This document shows positions 50,654 through 59,066 of a DNA stretch of 64,000 nucleotides, piece by piece. Source of the stretch: CAZAPG01 sp964486935 (GTDB taxonomy: Bacteria; Chloroflexota; Anaerolineae; 4572-78; J111); NCBI GenBank assembly GCA_964486935.1, contig CAZAPG010000005.1:1-64000 (forward strand), written 5' to 3'. Each line of letters starts with the position of its first letter. Positions within the stretch are counted from its first letter, which is position 1. The notes beneath the pieces are model-generated. The model saw only the letters and a program-made list of their open reading frames with translations. It was not told the DNA's origin and searched no databases. A program made the position numbers and the translations under genes.

Positions 50654-51394
50654 ATGACTGAGCAAATTCAACCTCTTTCAGACTCTGTTTCCACGACCGC
50701 GCCGGCCACCGGGGGCCTGAGCAGCTACCTGCGTAAAGTACTGGCTATTGTTGGCAAAGATATTGCCACAGAGCTACGCACCAAAGAGATGATCAGCGCC
50801 ATGTTTGTATTTTCGCTGCTGATCATTTTTATTTTTAACTTTGCCTTTGATTTAAGGGCAGAGAATGTGCAGGCGCTGGCCCCTGGGGTGCTGTGGGTAG
50901 CTATTGCCTTTGCCGGCATGTTGGGCCTGAGCCGCAGTTTTATTTTAGAACAAGACCGGGGCGTGCTCGATGGCTTGCTGCTGGCCCCGGTTGATAGAAG
51001 CGCCATTTATATTGGCAAAATGATTGGCAACGTTCTTTTTATCAGCGTGGTAGAGCTTGTTATTTTGCCCTTTTTTATGGTGCTGTTTAATCAACCCTTT
51101 GGCGCGCTGCCGCCGCTGGCCGGGGTAATAATTTTAGGCACTATTGGCTTTGCCAGCGTTGGCACCCTCTTTTCAGCTATGGCCGTGCATACCCGCGCCC
51201 GCGAGGTGCTGTTGCCGATTATGCTATTTCCGGTGGTTATTCCGGCGATGCTGGCGGCGGTGCGTTTAACCGCCGGCATTCTGGATAGTTTACCCTTTGA
51301 AGAGGTTAGCCAATGGCTGGCGCTGCTCATTACTTTTGATGCGGTTTTTATTGCCGTTTCTTTTATGTTATTTGAATATGTGGTTGAAGATTAA
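50654..51394 (+). CDS. ccmB: Heme ABC exporter permease CcmB
   Basis: This is the membrane subunit of the CcmAB(CD) machinery that moves or presents heme for cytochrome c maturation (system I). The 246 residues have six membrane helices, beginning with KDIATELRTKEMISAMFVFS, then SRSFILEQDRGVLDGLLLAP, and later GTLFSAMAVHTRAREVLLPI, which are CcmB landmarks. The ATG at 50654 is chosen because the upstream TTG is the promoter -35. There is no ribosome-binding site, consistent with a near-leaderless mRNA. ccmC follows 12 nt later. The ATPase CcmA, usually encoded directly upstream of ccmB, is not in this window. Confidence 0.9.
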   Translation: MTEQIQPLSDSVSTTAPATGGLSSYLRKVLAIVGKDIATELRTKEMISAMFVFSLLIIFIFNFAFDLRAENVQALAPGVLWVAIAFAGMLGLSRSFILEQDRGVLDGLLLAPVDRSAIYIGKMIGNVLFISVVELVILPFFMVLFNQPFGALPPLAGVIILGTIGFASVGTLFSAMAVHTRAREVLLPIMLFPVVIPAMLAAVRLTAGILDSLPFEEVSQWLALLITFDAVFIAVSFMLFEYVVED

Positions 51395-51406
51395 CGGAGT
51401 AACCTA

Positions 51407-52168
51407 ATGACAACCCAAACCAGCGTGTCGCAGCAAAAACAAACCGGCTCGCCCTCACTAAACTGGGGAGCAAGTTTAACTATTATCAGCAGTATTTTTA
51501 TGCTCATTGCCCTCTATATGGCGCTGGTGTGGGCGCCCGAAGCGGCAAATTTGTTATCGCCCGCCGAGCGTTTTGCCCAGCGTATTTTTTACTTTCATGT
51601 GCCTTCGGCCTGGTTAGGTTTTTTGGCTTTTATAGTGGCCGCCGTGGCTTCGGCGCTCTATTTAATTACGCGCCGTGAACGCTGGGATGTGTGGGCGCTG
51701 GCTTCGGTGGAAGTGGGGCTGGCTTTTTTTACTATGGTTATTGTTAGCGGCTCTATTTGGGCTAAACCCACCTGGAATGTCTGGTGGACCTGGGACCCGC
51801 GCCTGACCATTTCAACCATCTGTTTGCTGCTTTATGTGGGTTATTTAATGCTGCGGGGGGCTATTGACAACCCGGAACGCCGGGCGCGTTTTGCCGCCGT
51901 ATATGCGCTTATTGCCGCGCTTTCGGTGCCTATCAACTGGATGGCTATTCGCTGGTGGCGCACCATTCACCCGGCGGTGATAGCCCCCGGCAACAAGGCC
52001 GATGAAGCCATGGGCGGCTTTGGCATGTCGCAAAATATTCAGCTAACGCTCATGTTTTGTCTTTTGGCCTTTACCATTTTTTACATCACCCTTATGTATC
52101 ACCGCATCAGGTTAGAGAACGCCCAGCGGCATGTCGACACATTGAAGCAACAAATTTTGTACAGGTAG
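51407..52168 (+). CDS. ccmC: Heme-handling protein CcmC (WWD-domain)
   Basis: This 253-residue membrane protein loads heme onto the chaperone CcmE. The WWD motif is in KPTWNVWWTWDPRLT (126-132 for WWTWDPR), and it is flanked by two periplasmic histidines (His64 in FYFHVPSAW and His188 in WWRTIHPA) that are the expected heme ligands. Six membrane helices are predicted. Because of its size and position it is CcmC rather than CcsA or CcmF. It lies between ccmB and ccmD, the order normal for system I. Confidence 0.93.
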   Translation: MTTQTSVSQQKQTGSPSLNWGASLTIISSIFMLIALYMALVWAPEAANLLSPAERFAQRIFYFHVPSAWLGFLAFIVAAVASALYLITRRERWDVWALASVEVGLAFFTMVIVSGSIWAKPTWNVWWTWDPRLTISTICLLLYVGYLMLRGAIDNPERRARFAAVYALIAALSVPINWMAIRWWRTIHPAVIAPGNKADEAMGGFGMSQNIQLTLMFCLLAFTIFYITLMYHRIRLENAQRHVDTLKQQILYR

Positions 52169-52201
52169 CCACCACTAATTAAACTGGAGGAATCCCAACT
52201 T

Positions 52202-52372
52202 ATGGGCGATATGATTTATCTGATGGCCGGTTATGCCGTATTTTGGGTTGTGACTTTTATATTTGTGTACAGCCTGGTAGGCCGCCAGCAAAAAATACAG
52301 CGCGAATTGGAAACCCTGGCGCAGTTAACCGATGCTAAGGAGAGCGCTTTGGAAAAAGATGAGGCGCTCTAA
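52202..52372 (+). CDS. ccmD: CcmD-like small membrane protein
   Basis: This 56-residue protein has one membrane helix: MGDMIYLMAGYAVFWVVTFI, then FVYSLVGRQQKIQRELETL. The pattern of a short N-terminus, one helix and a basic/amphipathic tail with RxxxxxxELE is that of CcmD, which binds CcmC and helps release CcmE. TGGAGG lies 11 nt before the ATG. Its place directly after ccmC gives strong support. The last 18 residues are acidic and variable. Confidence 0.85.
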   Translation: MGDMIYLMAGYAVFWVVTFIFVYSLVGRQQKIQRELETLAQLTDAKESALEKDEAL

Positions 52373-52564
52373 TAAATCTTTAATTTTATGGCGGTAAGAA
52401 ACCTGTTAGATTTTGGTCTTAAACTGTAGGCAAATATCAAACAGGCGCGGGGGATTGTATGAAAACTTACAGAAGATATTTTGACCCCGTGTATCATAAA
52501 ACCGCCAGCCGGCGCGATGGTATCGCCTGTACTTTTAGGCTCCCCGAAAGGAGATTGAGTTATT

Positions 52565-53299
52565 ATGGGAATAGAAAATGTTACAATTTTTGCCGCCTTC
52601 TTTGCCGGGTTACTCTCCTTTATATCCCCCTGTGTGCTGCCATTAATTCCGGTTTATTTGGGGTATTTAACCGGCTCAACTATTACCGGGTCTGAGCCGC
52701 CCCCCAGAAAATTGGTATTTACCCACGCGCTCATGTTTGTGGCCGGCTTCACTTTTATATTTGTGGTCGTCTTTGGCGCTCCGGTTGGTTTTTTGGGGGG
52801 CGCGCTGGGCGAAGCCACCAACTATCTTGTTTGGATTGGCGGCTTGCTGCTAATTGTTTTTGGACTGCACATCATGGGAGTCATCAACATCCCCATCTTT
52901 AACATGCAGAAGAAAATGGAGTACGGCCAGGATGAGGCGCCCAGCTATTTACGCAGCGGGCTGGTAGGCATGACTTTTGCCGCCGGCTGGACCCCCTGCA
53001 TTGGGCCATTGCTGGGAGCCATTTTAACTCTGGCTATTCAAGGGCAAAACGTAGGGCTGGCAATGTTCTACCTGTTTATTTACTCAATGGGCTTGGCGAT
53101 TCCATTTTTGGCAACGGCCTGGATGCTAACCGCCGCCACCAGCCGCCTGAAAAAACTTAACCGCTACCTGCCCGTTATCGAGCGGGTGAGTGGCGCTTTT
53201 ATTATTTTGGTTGGCGTACTGCTATTAACCGGCACGTTTACCTACCTCAACACCATTTTTAACCAATTTACCCCCGAATGGCTGCTTCAGTATAGCTAA
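52565..53299 (+). CDS. ccdA: CcdA thiol-disulfide transporter
   Basis: This membrane protein passes reducing equivalents from cytosolic thioredoxin to extracytoplasmic thiol proteins, needed to reduce apocytochrome c cysteines. The 244 residues have six helices with the two reactive cysteines in SPCVLPLIP (Cys23) and WTPCIGPLLG (Cys145). AAGGAG lies about 11 nt before the ATG. It follows ccmD by 192 bp and is closed by a terminator, completing the cytochrome c maturation cluster. No partner thioredoxin-like ResA/CcmG gene is adjacent, although a small Cys-x2-Cys protein follows. Confidence 0.94.
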   Translation: MGIENVTIFAAFFAGLLSFISPCVLPLIPVYLGYLTGSTITGSEPPPRKLVFTHALMFVAGFTFIFVVVFGAPVGFLGGALGEATNYLVWIGGLLLIVFGLHIMGVINIPIFNMQKKMEYGQDEAPSYLRSGLVGMTFAAGWTPCIGPLLGAILTLAIQGQNVGLAMFYLFIYSMGLAIPFLATAWMLTAATSRLKKLNRYLPVIERVSGAFIILVGVLLLTGTFTYLNTIFNQFTPEWLLQYS

Positions 53300-53343
53300 C
53301 CGCCTGGTTAAATTGCCGTAACCCTATTTTTTAATCAAAACAG

Positions 53344-53375
53344 AGGCCAGAGAGTAGTGACATCTCTGGCCTTTT
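53344..53375 (+). terminator. Terminator of ccdA, overlapping the next promoter
   Basis: AGGCCAGAGA and TCTCTGGCCT form a perfect 10-bp stem with a 9-nt loop and then TTTG. The loop contains the -35 box of the downstream gene. Confidence 0.75.
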
Positions 53376-53384
53376 GTGTATAAT
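53357..53384 (+). promoter_or_regulatory. Promoter of the small thioredoxin-like gene, nested in a terminator
   Basis: GTGACA, 16 nt, TATAAT. Six bases separate the -10 box from the ATG, so the mRNA is predicted to be leaderless. Confidence 0.7.
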
Positions 53385-53390
53385 CTATTT

Positions 53391-53633
53391 ATGCAAAAAG
53401 TGACTTTTTACACAAAACTCAATTGTTCACTTTGCGACAAGGCTTACCAAATGTTACTGAACATTGCCTGCGATATTCCCATGGAAATTGATATCCTTGA
53501 TATTACCCATACTCACAACAATCTGGAAGCCTATTACGCCCACCGCATCCCTGTCATTGCCGTCGATCATTCTGAGATAGAACTTGAATGGCCCTTTACA
53601 TCGCAAGAACTTGAAGCCTATCTTAGCCCGTAA
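53391..53633 (+). CDS. Glutaredoxin-like (DUF836-type) small redox protein
   Basis: This 80-residue thioredoxin-fold protein begins MQKVTFYTKLNCSLCDKAYQ, with the redox pair Cys12 and Cys15 in CSLC, and has the cis-Pro motif HRIPVIAVD. The short length and the ending helix match the glutaredoxin-like DUF836 family. It could pass electrons in thiol repair or assist the nearby cytochrome c maturation genes, but this rests on position only. No ribosome-binding site is present, and the ATG lies at the predicted transcription start. Confidence 0.87.
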   Translation: MQKVTFYTKLNCSLCDKAYQMLLNIACDIPMEIDILDITHTHNNLEAYYAHRIPVIAVDHSEIELEWPFTSQELEAYLSP

Positions 53634-53799
53634 GCCCTACTCCCAAAATTCAAGCTAACAACAAACGGCCCCGACCGTTTTCTTTTAACGTAACATTTGC
53701 CAACCCGAATTTCCTTGCGCCGCCGCAAAGACTCTAAACCTCGCGCCGTAACTCCACTCGATAAATTTTACCTCATTACAAAACGGCCAGGTTGTTTAT

Positions 53800-56277
53800 A
53801 TGACACATTTAACAGACATATCAACTATGACCCAAAATGACCAGCCAGAACCCGGTACGCGTGAGCATTTTTTAGCCCTACTCAACGACATTACCCGGAT
53901 TGCCCTGGAAACATCAAACTACCAAACCATGCTCCATATTCTGGCCAACCGCATGGCCGAACTTTTTAACGCCGATGGCAGTTACATTACCCATTGGAAT
54001 CAGGAACAACAAGCCCCGGAATTGGCCGCCGTCTATGGCCCATCAACCGACCCACCAATACCTCTATTGCTAAAATCTAACAAACCCTCTATTACCCATA
54101 CAGTGCTCAATACCCAGCAAGTCATCACCATTGAAGATGTTGCTACCACCCAATTTGCAGATATGAAACTTTTGGAATTAACTTCAGATCGGGCTATATT
54201 GGCTCTGCCACTGGTGGCCGGAGACCAAAAACTGGGCGCCGTTATCATTACGTTTCAACAACCCCGCAAATTTACCGCCAACGAAGTTGAATGGGGACAG
54301 CAAGCCGCCCGCCAAATTGCCCTGGCCGTTGCCAAAGCCCAACTTTTAGAAACCGAACGCGAACAGCGCCTTTTGGCCGAAACCCTGCAAGAAGTTACCC
54401 TGGTTTTTGCCTCCAAAACAAATCCCGCCGCCGTTTTGGATGAAATTCTTCAGCAGGCCCAGCGGCTGGTTCCCTTTAAAACCTCCAGCATCACCCTGCT
54501 AGAAAGCAATATGCTCAAAGTCGTCAGGTCGCGTGGTTATCAAGATTTGGGCAGCGCCAATTTTATCTCAAGTTTAGTTCAGCAACTTTCTGAACTGCCG
54601 CTCGATTCTAAAGTGGTTGAAACCAAAGAGCCGCTGGTTATCCCCGATGTGCGTGAAGAACCAGATTGGATTACATTAGATGAAACAGCCTGGATCAGGT
54701 CGGTGTTGATGGTTCCCATTGCCTGGGCCGAGCGCGTTTTAGGTATTTTGCGTTTCGATAGCCAGACCCCCGGCACCTTTTCTATAAAAGATGCCAAACG
54801 TCTGCAACCCCTGGCCAACGCCGCCGCCATTGCCCTGGAAAATGCTCGCCTGCACGACCAGGTGCAACGCCACGCCGCCGAACTGGAGCAGCGCGTGGCC
54901 GAACGTACCGCTCAGTTACAGGCCTACTCCCAGCGCCAATCGGCCCTGGCCGAATTTGAGCTGGCCATTAACCTGCCCCAAGAACTTGAGGCCGTGCTAA
55001 ACCGGGCCGCCGATATGACCGAACGCCTTTTACCGGCCAATGGCGGCGCGGGCATAATTTTGTGGGACGGGCAAACAGAAGAATTTAACCTCGGCAGCGC
55101 CTCAAAACTGCTTAGAGATAGATTGCCAACCACATTGCTGCAAATACAAAATCAAAAAACAAACCTCCAATGGATTGTAGCCCACCATAAACCATTAACC
55201 ATATCCGACGCCAAAATAACACACCCCAACCTGGCCATGTTGCAAGCCGGCATCAGAGGCTACATTGGCGTGCCCCTGCTGGCGCAGGGCGATGTGTTGG
55301 GGGTGCTCTATGCCACCAATACCACCCCCCAAACCCACAGCCAGGATGATTTAGATTTTATGGTAGCCCTGGCCAACCGTATTTCTGTAGCCATTACCAA
55401 AGTGCGGCTCTACAAACAATTAGCCGAAGCCAAAGATGCCGCCGAAACAGCCAGTCGAGCCAAATCTGAATTTTTGGCCAATATGAGCCACGAACTCCGC
55501 ACGCCGCTTAGCGCCATTATTGGTTTTACCGAAGTGCTGGCCGAGCGGAATTTTGGCTCCCTTAATGAAAAACAAGATAAATACGTAAAAAACATCCTGA
55601 CCAGCGCCCATCGCCTGCTGGAGTTGATTAACGACCTGCTGGACCTGGCCAAAGCCGAAGCGGGCCGAATGAATGTTAGCCTGATGCCGTTTGATGCTGC
55701 CGCCGAAATCCATATTATGAAAGATAGCATCCAAATGCTGGCCGCCGAAAAAGAACAGAGAATTACCGTTGACATCAAAGACCCTCTACCGGTAATAACT
55801 GCCGATCTGCCCAAATTCAAAAAAATTCTTCACAACCTGCTAACAAACGCCATAAAATACACCCCTAAAAGAGGCCAAATTACCATTACCGTTCAAGAGA
55901 TCGATTGGGAAAACCTGTGCCAGAAGTTTAAAGCCGAAAGCAATTTGCGAATTATTAACGACCCAGCCAAACCCGGTGAGTCTATATCAGCGCAATACCT
56001 CTGGGTGTCGGTAACTGATACCGGTATAGGACTGAGCCAGGAGGATATGAACCGCATTTTTACCGTATTCGGACAGCTAGACGCCTCGTATAACCGCCAG
56101 CAACCCGGCACCGGTTTAGGATTGGCGCTTATCCAACGGTTGGTTAACTTGCAAAACGGCCACATTTGGGTAAATAGCAAAGGCCGAGGGCAAGGCAGCG
56201 TTTTTTCATTTGCTCTACCGCTGCGCGCTTCCACCAACCCCCAATCAGCGGTAATAATTACCCCGGCCCAATATTAA
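53800..56277 (+). CDS. Soluble sensor histidine kinase with three GAF domains
   Basis: This 825-residue cytosolic kinase has no membrane helix. The first GAF domain covers about 30-180 (AELFNADGSYITHWNQ), the second about 190-350 (VVRSRGYQDLGS), a coiled coil about 350-385 (HAAELEQRVAERTAQLQAY), and the third GAF about 390-545 (GYIGVPLLAQGDVLGVLY). The HisKA domain has His564 in NMSHELRTPLSAIIGFTE. The ATPase lobe has NLLTNAIKYTP, DTGIGLSQED and GTGLGLALIQ. The first ATG has a weak AGG 8 nt upstream; a second ATG nine codons later is possible. It is the first gene of a three-gene two-component operon. Confidence 0.93.
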   Translation: MTHLTDISTMTQNDQPEPGTREHFLALLNDITRIALETSNYQTMLHILANRMAELFNADGSYITHWNQEQQAPELAAVYGPSTDPPIPLLLKSNKPSITHTVLNTQQVITIEDVATTQFADMKLLELTSDRAILALPLVAGDQKLGAVIITFQQPRKFTANEVEWGQQAARQIALAVAKAQLLETEREQRLLAETLQEVTLVFASKTNPAAVLDEILQQAQRLVPFKTSSITLLESNMLKVVRSRGYQDLGSANFISSLVQQLSELPLDSKVVETKEPLVIPDVREEPDWITLDETAWIRSVLMVPIAWAERVLGILRFDSQTPGTFSIKDAKRLQPLANAAAIALENARLHDQVQRHAAELEQRVAERTAQLQAYSQRQSALAEFELAINLPQELEAVLNRAADMTERLLPANGGAGIILWDGQTEEFNLGSASKLLRDRLPTTLLQIQNQKTNLQWIVAHHKPLTISDAKITHPNLAMLQAGIRGYIGVPLLAQGDVLGVLYATNTTPQTHSQDDLDFMVALANRISVAITKVRLYKQLAEAKDAAETASRAKSEFLANMSHELRTPLSAIIGFTEVLAERNFGSLNEKQDKYVKNILTSAHRLLELINDLLDLAKAEAGRMNVSLMPFDAAAEIHIMKDSIQMLAAEKEQRITVDIKDPLPVITADLPKFKKILHNLLTNAIKYTPKRGQITITVQEIDWENLCQKFKAESNLRIINDPAKPGESISAQYLWVSVTDTGIGLSQEDMNRIFTVFGQLDASYNRQQPGTGLGLALIQRLVNLQNGHIWVNSKGRGQGSVFSFALPLRASTNPQSAVIITPAQY

Positions 56278-56286
56278 AGGTAGCGA

Positions 56287-57828
56287 GTGGAAACCCATAT
56301 GGAGCAAGGCGGTACTATACTTATAGTTGACGACGAAGCGATGATTCGCGAATTTTTAGATGCGCTTCTTGCTACCGAGGGTTATAATTTAGCCTTTGCC
56401 ACCAACGGCGCAGAAGGTCTCGCAAAAGCTCGGGAACTGACCCCGGATTTAATTCTGTTAGATGTGATGATGCCAGATATGGACGGCTTTGAGGTGTGCC
56501 GCGAGCTACGGAGCGACCCTGGCCTGACAGAAATCCCCATTATTATGGTTACCGGCCTGGATGATAAAGAATCTCGACTGGAGGGCATTGAGGCCGGAGC
56601 CAACGATTTTGTAACCAAACCCTTTAACGGCGCAGAACTGCGGGCGCGGGTGCGCACCATTACCCGCCTCAATCGGCACCGGCAAATACGCACCCTGGAA
56701 CTGCAAGCAGAGCGAGACCGCACCAGGGCCATTTTAGAAGCCTTAGGCGAAGCCGTCGTTGTAACCGATGTGGCCGGAGTAATTCAATATCAAAACCCCG
56801 CCGCCACTGCCCTGACCGGCTATAAAGATAAAGAGGCGTTGGGGCAAAGCTGGCGTTTGTGGCAAAGCAACGACCACGAAAACCTGTTTGACAAAATTTT
56901 AGAGATTGTTCGCAACGGGCAAACCTGGCGCGGAGAAGTGGTTAATAAACGCAAAGATGGCGCCACTTACGATGCCGCCTTAACCGTAGCCCCTCTCTTT
57001 TCATCGGATGACCCCCAAACCCTCATTGGCTTTGTTAGCGTGCAGCGCGATATTACTCCCCTAAAAGAGGCCGAACGCTCTAAAACAAAATTCGTGTCCG
57101 ACGTGTCGCACGAGTTACGCACCCCCCTTTCTGTGATTACCCTGCTTGGCGATAATTTAGACACGCTCTACGACCGGCTGGACAATGACAAGCGCCGCCA
57201 AATGATTAGAGATATTCAAAAACACACCGAAGCCCTTAACAATCTGGTTGATGACATTTTAGAAATTTCGCGCATTGATAGTGGCCGGGTATCAATGGAG
57301 CGTGAACGGGTAGATTTAACCCAATTAACCCATGAAGAAGTTAACAGATTGCGCCCCATTGCCGAGCAAAAATCACAAGATTTGCAAATAACAGGCGCCG
57401 AGCCGCTGCCTATTTGGGGCAATACCGACCAGCTTCGGCAAGTGATTCGTAATCTGGTAAACAATGCGATAAAATATACCCCGGAAGGTGGACAGATTAG
57501 TTGCGAGTGTTTAGTCTATTCAAATTTATTAAGTAAAAGTAACTGGGCAGCCGAGTATCGCCCGGCTAACATTACCCCTGCCAACAACGAACAATGGGCT
57601 ATACTGCGCGTAACAGATAATGGTATTGGAATTAGTAAAGAACATTTGCCCAATTTGTTTGGGCGATTTTATCGGGTGAAAACGCAAGGCAATATTCGGG
57701 GAACAGGATTAGGTTTATCCATTGCGCGAGAATTGACAGAACTACATTTGGGATTTATTACGGTGGCATCAAGTGTTAACGTAGGGGCAGAATTTACGGT
57801 TTATTTGCCAATGTTGGTAAAGGAGTAA
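56287..57828 (+). CDS. Receiver-PAS-histidine kinase
   Basis: This 513-residue protein starts with a receiver domain (Asp59 in LLDVMMPDMDGFEV, TKPFNG Lys). A PAS domain follows at about 145-265 (AILEALGEAVVVTDVAGVIQ), then HisKA with His275 in DVSHELRTPLSVITL. The HATPase has NLVNNAIKYTPEGG, DNGIGI and GTGLGLSIARE. An N-terminal receiver on a kinase suggests that it is controlled by phosphate from another kinase, probably the one encoded 9 nt upstream. The GTG at 56287 has AAAGG 6 nt upstream; an ATG four codons later is also possible. The next regulator gene follows 6 nt after the stop. Confidence 0.94.
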   Translation: METHMEQGGTILIVDDEAMIREFLDALLATEGYNLAFATNGAEGLAKARELTPDLILLDVMMPDMDGFEVCRELRSDPGLTEIPIIMVTGLDDKESRLEGIEAGANDFVTKPFNGAELRARVRTITRLNRHRQIRTLELQAERDRTRAILEALGEAVVVTDVAGVIQYQNPAATALTGYKDKEALGQSWRLWQSNDHENLFDKILEIVRNGQTWRGEVVNKRKDGATYDAALTVAPLFSSDDPQTLIGFVSVQRDITPLKEAERSKTKFVSDVSHELRTPLSVITLLGDNLDTLYDRLDNDKRRQMIRDIQKHTEALNNLVDDILEISRIDSGRVSMERERVDLTQLTHEEVNRLRPIAEQKSQDLQITGAEPLPIWGNTDQLRQVIRNLVNNAIKYTPEGGQISCECLVYSNLLSKSNWAAEYRPANITPANNEQWAILRVTDNGIGISKEHLPNLFGRFYRVKTQGNIRGTGLGLSIARELTELHLGFITVASSVNVGAEFTVYLPMLVKE

Positions 57829-57834
57829 TTTTTT

Positions 57835-58581
57835 ATGAGTACAAGCGGCTCAATCCTTGTGGTTGACGACGAGGCAGATTTGCTTGAAAATATCAAATTA
57901 GCTCTGGAAGCAGAAGGGTACCGGGTTTTAATGGCCGAAGATGGGCTTGAGGCGCTTGATATATTAGAGTCTGAACCGGTTGACCTGATTTTGGCCGATA
58001 TTGCCATGCCTAATATGAATGGGTATCAACTGTATGAACGAGTGCGAGAAAACCCCAAATGGACATTTACCCCTTTTATATTTTTAACAGCCCGCACCAT
58101 GGATAGCGATGTGAATTATGGCAAAGAACTGGGCGCTGATGACTACCTGACCAAACCTATTCGGGCGGCCGAACTGTTGGCCGTTGTGCGAGGCAAACTG
58201 CGCCGGTTTCAACAATTGACCGGGGCCATGGGCCAAATTTCTCAACCAGGGGCATCTAAAAAAGAAGAACGCTTTTTAAATGTGGGTGTTTTAAAGATAG
58301 ACTCCGACCAGCACCGTGTTTGGGTAGGTTCAGAAGAAGTAAAATTATCTGCCAGAGAATTTTATTTATTAGAATATCTGGCCACAAAACCAGACAAAGT
58401 TGTAGCTCCGCAAGAACTCATTCAAGTTACCCATGATTTTAAAACAGACTCCATTGAGGCAGGCACACTTATCAGGCCTCTTATTTTGGCTTTGCGTCGC
58501 AAGTTGGGCGCGCCTGTAGGAAACGCCGGCTTTATAGAAAATGTTCGCGGGGTGGGCTACCGTTTAGTGGTTCCCCAATGA
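57835..58581 (+). CDS. OmpR/PhoB-family response regulator
   Basis: This 248-residue regulator has a receiver with acidic pair DDE (11-13), phosphoacceptor Asp55 in LILADIAMPNMNGYQ, Thr in FLTARTM and Lys107 in LTKPI. A winged-helix DNA-binding domain follows (about 145-245: VKLSAREFYLLEYLATKPDK, ENVRGVGYRLV). AAGGAG lies 9 nt before the ATG. It is the likely output of the two upstream kinases, forming a relay kinase - receiver-kinase - regulator. The recognition helix region (TLIRPLILALRRKLG) is slightly divergent from PhoB. Confidence 0.95.
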   Translation: MSTSGSILVVDDEADLLENIKLALEAEGYRVLMAEDGLEALDILESEPVDLILADIAMPNMNGYQLYERVRENPKWTFTPFIFLTARTMDSDVNYGKELGADDYLTKPIRAAELLAVVRGKLRRFQQLTGAMGQISQPGASKKEERFLNVGVLKIDSDQHRVWVGSEEVKLSAREFYLLEYLATKPDKVVAPQELIQVTHDFKTDSIEAGTLIRPLILALRRKLGAPVGNAGFIENVRGVGYRLVVPQ

Positions 58582-58632
58582 GTCATAACCTCAAAAATTT
58601 GGTCGTTAACTTAATAGTGTTTTACAAAAAAT

Positions 58633-58661
58633 TTGACCGGTTTTGGGCAGTGTGCTATACT
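58633..58661 (+). promoter_or_regulatory. Promoter of the tRNA-Phe/Gln/Asp operon
   Basis: TTGACC, 17 nt, TATACT with an extended -10 (TGC). The core TGTGCTATA is the same as in the other tRNA promoter. A small hairpin, GTTGCC/GGCAAC, lies in the leader. Confidence 0.9.
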
Positions 58662-58708
58662 ATAGCCTTGTTGCCACAACAAAGGCAACAACCTTACCAA
58701 CACTATAC

Positions 58709-58781
58709 GCCGAGGTAGCTCAGTTGGTAGAGCATTTGACTGAAAATCAAAGGGTCCCCAGTTCAAGTCTGGGCCTCGGCA
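58709..58781 (+). tRNA. tRNA-Phe (GAA)
   Basis: The cloverleaf has acceptor stem GCCGAGG/CCTCGGC, D arm GCTC..GAGC, anticodon stem TTTGA/TCAAA with loop CTGAAAA (anticodon GAA), T arm CCCAG-TTCAAGT-CTGGG and discriminator A. No CCA is encoded. Confidence 0.97.
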
Positions 58782-58800
58782 TCTAAAAAATTAATAACCT

Positions 58801-58871
58801 TGGGGAATCGTCTAATGGTAGGACAGCGGCCTTTGGAGCCGTATATCCAGGTTCGAATCCTGGTTCCCCAG
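58801..58871 (+). tRNA. tRNA-Gln (TTG)
   Basis: The acceptor stem is TGGGGAA/TTCCCCA, the anticodon stem is GCGGC/GCCGT with loop CTTTGGA (anticodon TTG), the T arm is CCAGG-TTCGAAT-CCTGG and the discriminator is G, as expected for glutamine. The U1-A72 first pair is also typical of tRNA-Gln. No CCA is encoded. Confidence 0.96.
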
Positions 58872-58910
58872 TTCGCCAGGGATTAGTTTTTATTAACTAG
58901 TAAAAACCTT

Positions 58911-58983
58911 GGGGGCGTGGTGTAGGGGTTAACACGCCGGCCTGTCAAGCCGGAGATCGCGGGTTCAAATCCCGTCGCTCCCG
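58911..58983 (+). tRNA. tRNA-Asp (GTC)
   Basis: The acceptor stem is GGGGGCG/CGCTCCC with one G:U pair, the anticodon stem is CCGGC/GCCGG with loop CTGTCAA (anticodon GTC), the T arm is GCGGG-TTCAAAT-CCCGT and the discriminator is G. No CCA is encoded. Confidence 0.96.
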
Positions 58984-59000
58984 CCTAAAAGTATTCTGAA

Positions 59001-59026
59001 AAAAGCGTCACAACGACGCTTTTTTT
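59001..59026 (+). terminator. Terminator of the tRNA operon
   Basis: AAAAGCGTC pairs with GACGCTTTT around ACAAC, then a T tract. It lies 17 nt after tRNA-Asp. Confidence 0.92.
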
Positions 59027-59066
59027 GTTATAGCCGGCTTAACCAAAAATTTTGGGGTGGTATTGA

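Noticed and set aside
52459..52695. 78-codon frame overlapping the start of ccdA
   Set aside because: It runs out of frame through the conserved CcdA N-terminus, with the SPCVLP motif in the other frame.
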